Translations under genes and position numbers: made by a program
Notes under the pieces: generated by a model
What the model was told of the DNA's origin: nothing
Databases searched by the model: none
Seen by the model: the letters and a program-made list of their open reading frames with translations, nothing else
Assembly: GCF_035784015.1 (NCBI RefSeq)
Contig: NZ_JALKOW010000002.1
Length of the DNA: 64,000 bases
DNA from: Comamonas sp009360615
GTDB lineage: Bacteria > Pseudomonadota > Gammaproteobacteria > Burkholderiales > Burkholderiaceae_C
Strand: one strand, 5' to 3'
Part shown: positions 7,906 to 14,484 of the stretch, in pieces
Layout of the letters: each line of letters opens with the position of its first letter
Numbering within the stretch: the first letter of the stretch is position 1

Positions 7906-9033
7906 ATGAGTATCGAAATTCGTAATGTCAGCAAGCAGTTTGGCGATTTTCAGGCCCTGCGCGATGTGAGTCTGGATATCAAGTCCGGCGAGCTGATCGC
8001 CTTGCTGGGCCCCTCGGGCTGCGGCAAGACCACGCTGCTGCGCATCATCGCGGGTCTGGAAACAGCCGATGTGGGGAGCATTCACTTCAGCGGCGAAGAC
8101 ACCACCGATGTCCACGTGCGCGATCGCAACGTGGGCTTTGTGTTCCAGCACTATGCGCTGTTCCGCCATATGACCGTGTTCGAGAACGTGGCGTTCGGCC
8201 TGCGTGTCAAGCCGCGCAAGGAACGGCCCAGCGAGGCCGTCATCAAGGAAAAGGTCATGAAGCTGCTCAAGCTGGTGCAGCTGGACTGGATTGCCGAGCG
8301 CTATCCTTCGCAGCTCTCGGGCGGCCAGCGTCAGCGTATCGCGCTGGCCCGCGCCCTGGCCGTCGAGCCCAAGGTGCTGCTGCTGGACGAGCCTTTTGGT
8401 GCGCTGGATGCCAAGGTGCGCAAGGAACTGCGGCGCTGGCTGCGTCAGTTGCACGACGAGTTGCATGTGACCTCCATCTTCGTGACGCATGACCAGGAAG
8501 AGGCCCTGGAAGTGGCGGATCGTGTGGTGGTCATCAACCAGGGCAAGATCGAGCAGGAGGGCACGCCCCAGCAGGTCTGGGACAATCCGGCCACGCCGTT
8601 TGTCTATGGCTTCCTGGGCGACGTGAATCTGTTCAAGGGCCGTGCCAGCGATGGCCGGGTCTATCTGGACGAGGGCATGCAGCTCGACAGCAGCGACGCG
8701 CGGGGTGCTCAGGACAGCCAGGCTTTTGCCTATGTGCGACCCCATGATCTGGAAGTGGAGCGCTACTCTCCGGGCCAGAACCTCGATGCCCAGGGACGCC
8801 CCACAGGCATCGTGGCCCAGCTTTCGCGCGCCATTGTGGTGGGCCCCATCGCAAGGCTGGAACTTATTCCCTCAGAGACTACACCAAACGCCAGCCATGC
8901 CGGTGAGGACGGGCTGATCGAAGCCCAGATTCCCGCACAGCAATTCAAGGACATGGGCCTGCGCGAGGGTGAAACCCTGGTGGTGACGCCGCGCCGGGCC
9001 AAGGTGTTCCTCGATGAGGCCGCCGGGATCTGA
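7906..9033 (+). CDS. cysA: Sulfate/thiosulfate ABC transporter ATP-binding protein CysA
   Basis: The 375-residue ATPase shows Walker A GPSGCGKTT at residues 35-43, the signature LSGGQRQR, Walker B VLLLDEPFGALD and the H-loop VTHDQEEALE. The last third, after FVYGFLGDVNLF, is a TOBE-type regulatory domain as in other CysA/MalK-like subunits. It powers the CysT/CysW channel from the cytoplasmic side. ATG 7906 starts the conserved MSIEIRNVSKQFG. Thirty bases separate it from cysW. The gene closes the sulfate operon and is followed by a repeat element. Confidence 0.95.
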   Translation: MSIEIRNVSKQFGDFQALRDVSLDIKSGELIALLGPSGCGKTTLLRIIAGLETADVGSIHFSGEDTTDVHVRDRNVGFVFQHYALFRHMTVFENVAFGLRVKPRKERPSEAVIKEKVMKLLKLVQLDWIAERYPSQLSGGQRQRIALARALAVEPKVLLLDEPFGALDAKVRKELRRWLRQLHDELHVTSIFVTHDQEEALEVADRVVVINQGKIEQEGTPQQVWDNPATPFVYGFLGDVNLFKGRASDGRVYLDEGMQLDSSDARGAQDSQAFAYVRPHDLEVERYSPGQNLDAQGRPTGIVAQLSRAIVVGPIARLELIPSETTPNASHAGEDGLIEAQIPAQQFKDMGLREGETLVVTPRRAKVFLDEAAGI

Positions 9034-9110
9034 CACCCTCTGAGGCGCTATGCGCCTTCCCCCTCTCGCTTTGCGGCAGGGGGACGACACCTTCGATGCG
9101 CGACGGCGCT
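9034..9110. repeat. GC-rich intergenic repeat after cysA
   Basis: The element starts at the cysA stop with CACCCTCTGAGGCGC, TAT, GCGCCTT, a 6-bp-stem hairpin, then CCCCCT...CAGGGGGACGACACC, a second hairpin. It is the best-preserved of three related copies in the window (others near 489 and 5821). The paired hairpins could act as a bidirectional terminator or message stabiliser; neither has a T tract. Confidence 0.5.
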
Positions 9111-9199
9111 GCGTCGGTGTTTGCTGCGATAGGAACGGTGCAGGTACAGTGGGCGTTATCCTTGGCTCAGGCATGACCCGTAAACTTCGCAGAAAGAGA

Positions 9200-9703
9200 A
9201 TGATGCTTCAATGGTTTGAAACCGCGCCTCGGCGCATCCTGGCGCTGATCAGCGTCGCCTGTGTGGCCATGCTGGCGTTTGGACTTTACCTGCAGCATGT
9301 GGTGGGGCTAGAGCCTTGCCCCATGTGCATCGTGCAGCGCTATGCACTGGTTCTGGTCGCTGTATTCACAGGCCTGGCAAGCTTGAGAGGCCAAAGAGGC
9401 TGGTGGATGAGCTTCGGTGTTCTGGCGCTGCTGACCAGCGGCTTCGGTGCGTTCGTGGCAGCACGCCAGAGCTGGCTGCAGTGGTATCCCCCCGAGTTTG
9501 CGACCTGTGGCCGTGACTTCTACGGAATGATCGAGCACTACTCCTTCAGCCGCTCCATTCCCATGATCTTCCAGGGCTCGGGCGACTGCGCCGCCATTGA
9601 CTGGACTTTGCTGGGCGGCTCCATTGCCAATTGGTCGTTTGTCTGCTTTGTGGTGTTTTTCGTGACGTTGGCGGTGCTGCTGTTCCAGGACGCTAGGCGC
9701 TGA
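9200..9703 (+). CDS. dsbB: Disulfide bond formation protein DsbB
   Basis: The 167-residue inner-membrane protein has four hydrophobic helices and both cysteine pairs of DsbB: CPMC at residues 40-43 in the first periplasmic loop, and C102 (FATCGRDF) with C129 (GSGDCAAIDW) in the second. It reoxidises periplasmic DsbA and passes the electrons to ubiquinone. The start is ATG 9200 or the adjacent ATG 9203, after AAAGAGA. It lies 166 bp after cysA, past the repeat, and ends in a strong terminator, so it may have its own promoter. Confidence 0.94.
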   Translation: MMLQWFETAPRRILALISVACVAMLAFGLYLQHVVGLEPCPMCIVQRYALVLVAVFTGLASLRGQRGWWMSFGVLALLTSGFGAFVAARQSWLQWYPPEFATCGRDFYGMIEHYSFSRSIPMIFQGSGDCAAIDWTLLGGSIANWSFVCFVVFFVTLAVLLFQDARR

Positions 9704-9725
9704 CGCTTGTTGACGGCAATGAAGC

Positions 9726-9761
9726 AAAAACCCCGGCAAGCGCAAGCTGCCGGGGTTTTTT
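9726..9761. terminator. Bidirectional rho-independent terminator between dsbB and the GST gene
   Basis: CCCCGGC (9731-9737) pairs with GCCGGGG (9749-9755); inside, AGC pairs with GCT around a GCAA tetraloop. Six T residues follow and five A residues precede the stem, so it can stop transcription of dsbB and of the convergent gene on the minus strand. Confidence 0.9.
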
Positions 9762-9822
9762 GATTCAGGTCAAATGCTGGCTGCCGCTGTCATTCAAGCG
9801 TTCGCAGCCATGGCTGCAGGCA

Positions 9823-10500
9823 TCAGAGGCTTTCCACGCGCTCGCCCACAAAAGTCGGTCCCTTGCTGCCCGGAACCCAGCCCGGATAGGTTTCCATGAC
9901 TTCGGCGAACAGGGCCGAGTCAATCCAGCGCTGCAGCCAGTGCTGCAGGTGTGGCCAGGGTTGCTCGTTCCACTGTGCTTCGTCGATGCGTGCGTACTGC
10001 CTTACAAAGGGGCGCAGTGCCATATCGGCCAGGCTGGGGTTGAGGCCGAACAGATAGCCGGTTTCCTCCAGCTGATCGTTGAGGGCCGACAGCCAGGTCA
10101 GCGCATCGGCCTGGGCCTGGTTCACGGCCTCCGCGTCGTGCCGCTCGGGGTATTTGCAGCGGTCCAGAGCCTGCTTGAAGAAGCCGTCATTGCGCTCGAT
10201 CAGGGACAGCATGTCCTCCAGGGCGCCATGCGTGGGTTGCAGCCAGCCATCGGGGTCGTTGCCGCGCAGCGCATGCAGCATCACCTCCAGGCTCTGATCG
10301 ATGACTTTTCCATCCTGCAGCACGAGGACGGGCACCGTGCCCTTGGGCGATGCGTCGAGCAGTGCCTGCGGCTTGTTGCGCAGATTGATTTCACGCAGTT
10401 CGCAGGCCAGGCCCGCATGGGCCAGCGCCAGACGGGCGCGAATGGCATAGGGGCAGCGGCGGAAGGAGTACAGGACGGGCAGGGTGGCGGCAGCAGTCAA
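9823..10500 (-). CDS. Glutathione S-transferase family protein
   Basis: With a TTG start at 10500 the product is 225 residues, normal for a GST. The thioredoxin-fold N-domain has CPYAI at residues 16-20, KGTVPVLV and then VIDQSLEVM, which in the family bind glutathione; the helical C-domain ends LFAEVMETYPGWVPG. The CPYA motif suggests an omega/beta-like enzyme using cysteine rather than tyrosine or serine. No ATG lies in a sensible place: the frame is open to ATG 10668, but that extension is Arg/Ser-rich and unlike any GST. Start therefore uncertain. A conjugation or thiol-transfer role is inferred from family only. Confidence 0.8.
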   Translation of the reverse strand: MTAAATLPVLYSFRRCPYAIRARLALAHAGLACELREINLRNKPQALLDASPKGTVPVLVLQDGKVIDQSLEVMLHALRGNDPDGWLQPTHGALEDMLSLIERNDGFFKQALDRCKYPERHDAEAVNQAQADALTWLSALNDQLEETGYLFGLNPSLADMALRPFVRQYARIDEAQWNEQPWPHLQHWLQRWIDSALFAEVMETYPGWVPGSKGPTFVGERVESL

Positions 10501-10684
10501 GGCAGGTGTCTGATGAGATGAATAAAACCAAAGCGCTGTGGCGCTTGCTGGGCGTGTACTGTACCCGTTGCCCTGAAGCCATGCAGACCTGTGCGGCTTA
10601 GATGCTGCAGCGGGCTCCCGGATTGATCGCCTGGAGCGCCTTGCCTGGAATGGTCCGAGCGATTTCACCGTCCAGGCGAGGGCT

Positions 10685-11548
10685 TCATTCCGCTTGCAGC
10701 TGGGTCATCAGCCATTGCCTGAAGGTCTGCAGGGCGGCGCTGGCCTGACGTGACTTGAGATAGGTCAGCCAGTAGGCACCCGTATCGACCTCGTGGACAA
10801 AAGGGCGTACCAGCCGCCCCTGCTGCAGCATGTGCTCGAACATGCGCGCGGGCAGCAAGGCAATGCCTGCGCCCTGGGCTGCCGCCTCGGCCAGTGTCAG
10901 CGAAGAGTCGAACATGGCTCCGCGTGCCAGCGGGGCGCTCTGGTCCAGGCCGGCAAACCAGCCTTCCCACTCCTGCATGCGATAGGAGCGCAGCAGGGTC
11001 TGCCGTGCCAGATCGGCGGGCTCGCGCAGCTGCTGTGCCAGCATGGGGGTGCACATGGGAGAGAGCGGGGCGCGCAGCAGCATCTGTGCGTGGGTGCCAT
11101 GCCAGGCACCGTCGCCAAAGCGCACGGCGGCGTCCAGTCCTTCGCCGGCCAGATCCACGCGGTTGTTGTTGGTCAGCAGCCGCAGGTCGATGTAGGGATG
11201 CAACTGCTGGAATTGGCTCAGCCTGGGAATGAGCCAGCCAATGGCAAAAGTGCCGACCACGCCCACGGTCAGAATTTCGCGTGGCCGGGGTTCTGCCACC
11301 TGCTGCAGCGATTGCTCTATGCGCTCGAAGCTCTGCGCCACCACGGGCCACAGGGCCCGGCCTTCGTCGGTCAGGGCCAGACCGCGCGGCAGGCGGCGAA
11401 ACAAGGGCTTGCCCAGGCGTTCCTCGAGATTGCGGATGTGCTGGCTGACGGCGGCCTGCGTCACGTGCAGCTCCTGTGCGGCGCGGGTCAGGCTCAGATG
11501 GCGTGCCGCCGCGTCAAACATGCGCAAGGCGTTCAGTGGGAGCTGCAT
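10685..11548 (-). CDS. ampR: AmpR/GcvA-type LysR regulator of the adjacent beta-lactamase
   Basis: The 287-residue protein begins LPLNALRMFDAAARHLSLTR and has the recognition helix VTQAAVSQHIRNLEERLG, characteristic of the AmpR/GcvA branch of LysR regulators. The effector domain keeps the AmpR-like LLTNNNRVDLAGEGLDAAV and RFGDGAWHG blocks. AmpR proteins sense cell-wall muropeptides and activate a divergently transcribed beta-lactamase gene; a class A enzyme gene lies exactly there, 113 bp away. The start codon has no Shine-Dalgarno-like sequence in front of it (TCCCCCT), so translation may be weak. Assignment as the beta-lactamase regulator rests on family and position. Confidence 0.85.
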   Translation of the reverse strand: MQLPLNALRMFDAAARHLSLTRAAQELHVTQAAVSQHIRNLEERLGKPLFRRLPRGLALTDEGRALWPVVAQSFERIEQSLQQVAEPRPREILTVGVVGTFAIGWLIPRLSQFQQLHPYIDLRLLTNNNRVDLAGEGLDAAVRFGDGAWHGTHAQMLLRAPLSPMCTPMLAQQLREPADLARQTLLRSYRMQEWEGWFAGLDQSAPLARGAMFDSSLTLAEAAAQGAGIALLPARMFEHMLQQGRLVRPFVHEVDTGAYWLTYLKSRQASAALQTFRQWLMTQLQAE

Positions 11549-11554
11549 AGGGGG

Positions 11555-11577
11555 ATTAAGATAAAAGTTTTTCTAAT
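11555..11577. promoter_or_regulatory. Candidate AmpR operator
   Basis: ATTAAGATAAAAG and its imperfect mirror TTTTTCTAAT form an A/T-rich inverted repeat six bases from the ampR start codon, in the 113-bp region shared with the beta-lactamase gene. LysR regulators bind such palindromes to repress themselves and activate the divergent gene. Assigned by position and symmetry. Confidence 0.5.
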
Positions 11578-11661
11578 GGGTGGCGTCAATTATTACTGCT
11601 GGTTTGGACAAATCTACCGATTTATGCTGCACACCATGGCAGTTAACCAAAAGAGGATCTT

Positions 11662-12567
11662 ATGCAACGACGCAGCATGCTGACAACAGGACTGGCCGTG
11701 GGTCTGGGGGCCTGGGGACTGAGCGGCTGTGCTTTTATCTCCAGGCAGCAGGCTGCGGCGGCGAAAACATTGGGCGAGGAACTTGCGGCGCTGGAAGTCC
11801 AGGCACAAGGGCGCCTCGGCCTGCATGTGCTGGATACCGTCAGCGGTGCCGAGGCAGGCTGGCGCAGCGAAGAGCGCTTTCCCATGTGCAGCACCTTCAA
11901 GACCCTGCTGGCCGCGCGTGTGCTGTATCTGGCGCAAAAAGACGAGATTCGCCTGTGGCGCAAGCTTTACTATGCGCCGTCCGAGGTCGTGGCCTGGTCG
12001 CCGGTTTCCGAAAAACGGGCCGGCGCCGACGGCGGAATGACGGTGCAGCAGCTGTGCGAAGCGATGGTGCTGGTGAGCGACAACACGGCAGCCAACGTGT
12101 TGCTGGATGCCAGTGGCGGGCCGGCAGCGCTGACGCAATGGCTGCGCGAACTGGGTGATGGCACGACGAGGCTTGACCGCAATGAACCGTCACTGAACTC
12201 CGCTTTGCCCGGCGATGAACGCGATACCACGACGCCACAGGCCATGGTGCAAAGCCTGCAGAAGCTACTGCTGGGCGATGTGCTGGAAGGCTATGCCCGT
12301 GCCCTGCTGCAGCAATGGCTGGTGGACAGCCGCACCGGCGACAGGCGCGTGCGCGCCGGAATGCCCGGCGACTGGAAGGCGGGCGGCAAGACCGGCAGCG
12401 GCGAGCGGGGCACGGCCTGCGACACCCTCATCGTCTGGCCGACCGAGCAATCGGCCCCGCTTCTGGTGACGGCCTATCTGACCGGCAGTGCCCTCGACGG
12501 AGCGGGGCGTGAGGCCGTGATGGCCAGGGCTGGCGAAGCGATCAAGCGCTGGTATTACGCGATCTGA
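11662..12567 (+). CDS. bla: Class A serine beta-lactamase, lipoprotein type
   Basis: The 301-residue precursor has every class A motif: SxxK as STFK at residues 77-80, SDN at 139-141, ExxLN as EPSLN at 175-179, and KTG at 243-245. The residue before the active serine is cysteine (MCSTFK), as in CTX-M, L2 and PenI-type enzymes, but no cysteine occurs just after KTG. The signal peptide has adjacent arginines (MQRRSMLTTG) and ends in the lipobox LSGC at residue 23, as in Burkholderia PenA lipoproteins. It hydrolyses penicillins and probably cephalosporins in the periplasm; the spectrum cannot be read. AGAGGA gives a good ribosome binding site. Probably induced through the divergent AmpR. Confidence 0.92.
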   Translation: MQRRSMLTTGLAVGLGAWGLSGCAFISRQQAAAAKTLGEELAALEVQAQGRLGLHVLDTVSGAEAGWRSEERFPMCSTFKTLLAARVLYLAQKDEIRLWRKLYYAPSEVVAWSPVSEKRAGADGGMTVQQLCEAMVLVSDNTAANVLLDASGGPAALTQWLRELGDGTTRLDRNEPSLNSALPGDERDTTTPQAMVQSLQKLLLGDVLEGYARALLQQWLVDSRTGDRRVRAGMPGDWKAGGKTGSGERGTACDTLIVWPTEQSAPLLVTAYLTGSALDGAGREAVMARAGEAIKRWYYAI

Positions 12568-12853
12568 AGCATCGGCAGGCGCGTCGGTTGTGGGCGAGGA
12601 TCCCGCATGCCTTCGGGTCGAGGCCAAACCTTGTCGCAAGAAGCTGATGGTCCATCCGATGGAGGCCCGTCATGCGCACCGGGGCCTCGTTTCTGCGGCC
12701 CTGGCTATAACCCTCGGCGTGAAAGCTGCAGGGACAGGATCCGCTTGCGTCTGAACCCGGGGCATGAGAACGATCGGTGACCCGCCTGCGTTGGTTGCGC
12801 CTGGCGGCAGGCCGGCCCAGGGCCCATGCGAGGAGGTTTCGGGATACGCAATC

Positions 12854-12872
12854 AATGAGATTGATTCTCATT
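12854..12872. promoter_or_regulatory. Fur box upstream of the fecI operon
   Basis: AATGAGA, TTGAT, TCTCATT is a perfect 7-bp inverted repeat with a 5-bp centre, matching the 19-bp Fur consensus. It lies 66 bp before the chosen fecI start. The rest of the 370-bp gap after bla (12568-12853) shows no gene I can support. Iron-replete Fur would repress the operon. Confidence 0.85.
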
Positions 12873-12937
12873 TTCTGATAGAGTCTGCGCTTTTCCGCTT
12901 CGTCGCTGCATGCCTCGGAAGAGGTCGAGGTGTCCCC

Positions 12938-13405
12938 GTGGTTGCGCACTATTACGCAGAACTCGTCAGTTTCTTTGCCCGCTCGCTCAATAGCCGGGAT
13001 GCGGCCGCCGACGTGGTGCAGGAAAGCTATGCCCGCGTCTTTGCCATGCAGTCGCAAGATCTTGCAGTACGGGACTTGCGGGCACTGTTGTTTCGCACCG
13101 GCAAGAACATCGTGATCGACGATGCACGACGGCGCGCCGCGGAAGCCCGCATGCTGCAGACCCTGGCCGTGGTGGGGGTCGACGACGCGCCATCGGCCGA
13201 GCGTCAGGTGCAGGCGCGACAGCAACTGGCGGTGCTCGCCCGCCGTTTGCAGGCCATGCCGCGCAAGCGTCGCGAGGTGTTTGTGCTGGTGCGCATCTAT
13301 GGTTTCAGCCATGCCGAGGCTGCTGCGCACATGCATATCAGCGAAGCCGCCATCGAAAAGCATGTGGTGCGTGCCGTGTGCGATTGCATGGGGCTCAAGT
13401 CATGA
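12938..13405 (+). CDS. fecI: FecI-like ECF sigma factor
   Basis: The 155-residue protein has sigma region 2 (YYAELVSFFARSLNSRDAAADVVQE) and region 4 (MPRKRREVFVLVRIYGFSHA, then an HTH with HMHISEAAIEKHV), typical of iron-starvation ECF factors. The GTG start at 12938 was chosen because CGAGG lies seven bases upstream and the FecI family begins at this point; the frame stays open further upstream across the Fur box. It overlaps the fecR start by ATGA. It should direct RNA polymerase to the receptor promoter when the downstream receptor signals through FecR. Confidence 0.9.
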   Translation: MVAHYYAELVSFFARSLNSRDAAADVVQESYARVFAMQSQDLAVRDLRALLFRTGKNIVIDDARRRAAEARMLQTLAVVGVDDAPSAERQVQARQQLAVLARRLQAMPRKRREVFVLVRIYGFSHAEAAAHMHISEAAIEKHVVRAVCDCMGLKS

Positions 13406-14385
13406 CGGTGGAGACGCCCGGGCGCAAGCGGCTGGAATACGCCTTGTTGCTGATTGCTCGCCAGCATGGTGCCAGTCCCGAAACGGCCCAGGCCGCGACC
13501 CGCGCGCTGGCCCGCTGGCGTGCCAGCGAACCCGCCAACGAACTGGCCGCCCGGGCTGCCCTGGCGGGCTGGGCGCAGACCGACGGCAGTGCCCTGCAGT
13601 GTGAGGTGCCCTTGCCCGCGACTCATTCGGCGCGCCTGCAACAGAACCGCCGACGTGCACTGTCGGTGCTCGGGCTGGCCGGTGTGTCAGGCCTGGCAGG
13701 CCTGCTCGGCCGCTGGCACTGGATGCAGCCGCTGGAGCAGATGTCGCTGCATACCGGCCATGGACAGCACCTGAGCCGTCAACTGTCCGACGGCAGCCAG
13801 CTCGATCTGGCGCCGGGCACCAATGCCTCGGTGGAGTTCCACCGACAGCGGCGCAGGATCCATTTGCGGCAGGGAGAAATCCGGCTCGACGTGGCGCGTG
13901 ATGCAGAGCGTCCGCTCGAGGTGTACTCAGCCTTGGGCCGGGTGCGTGTGCTGGGCACGGTTTTCTCCGTGGCCCTGCGGCCTGCCGGCCTGCAGGTCAG
14001 TGTGGCCCGGGGCCGTGTGGCCGTATGGCAGCAAGCCCGTATGGCGGATCAGCACCCCGATGCCGTGCTGGGGCCGGGCCAGGGCCTGCGCATCGATGCA
14101 GGCGGCGCGCTTGCGCGCTACTCGCTCGATGTCTCGGAGGTAGGGGCCTGGCGCGAAGGCTGGCTGGTGTTCGACCACACGCCGTTGTCCGAAGTCGTGG
14201 CACGGTGGAATGACTATCTCGCCCGGCCACTGGTACTGGACGGAGGCCCCTCTTTGTACTCCCTCAGGCTGACCGGCAGCTTCAAGCTTCACGAGCCTGC
14301 CGTTTTCATCGCCAGCCTGCCGCGCTCACTGCCGGTGCGTGTGCAGTCGTTGCCCGATGGCAGAGTCTCGATCCGTCGGCGCTGA
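13402..14385 (+). CDS. fecR: FecR-like anti-sigma / sigma regulator
   Basis: The 327-residue protein follows FecR layout: a cytoplasmic N-domain with the LLIARQHGASPETAQAATR segment and an ARWRASEPANELAARAA motif, one membrane helix near residues 86-103, then a periplasmic FecR domain beginning around residue 120 (LSDGSQLDLAPGT, IHLRQGEIRLDVARDA) and a C-terminal segment that would meet the receptor's signalling domain. It holds or activates FecI according to the receptor's state. It is translationally coupled to fecI and lies 99 bp before the receptor gene, which has an STN domain as expected for this circuit. Confidence 0.9.
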   Translation: MTVETPGRKRLEYALLLIARQHGASPETAQAATRALARWRASEPANELAARAALAGWAQTDGSALQCEVPLPATHSARLQQNRRRALSVLGLAGVSGLAGLLGRWHWMQPLEQMSLHTGHGQHLSRQLSDGSQLDLAPGTNASVEFHRQRRRIHLRQGEIRLDVARDAERPLEVYSALGRVRVLGTVFSVALRPAGLQVSVARGRVAVWQQARMADQHPDAVLGPGQGLRIDAGGALARYSLDVSEVGAWREGWLVFDHTPLSEVVARWNDYLARPLVLDGGPSLYSLRLTGSFKLHEPAVFIASLPRSLPVRVQSLPDGRVSIRRR

Positions 14386-14484
14386 AGACAGGCAAGGCCG
14401 GCTGAAAATTTTTGTCCGGGAAACGCCATTTCATGCGTCTTCACTGTGAAAGCACTTTGACAAGCCATTCACAGGATGTATCGG

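Noticed and set aside
12542..13363. Minus-strand frame opposite fecI
   Set aside because: It covers the Fur box and fecI, whose motifs are clear; the translation has no domain.
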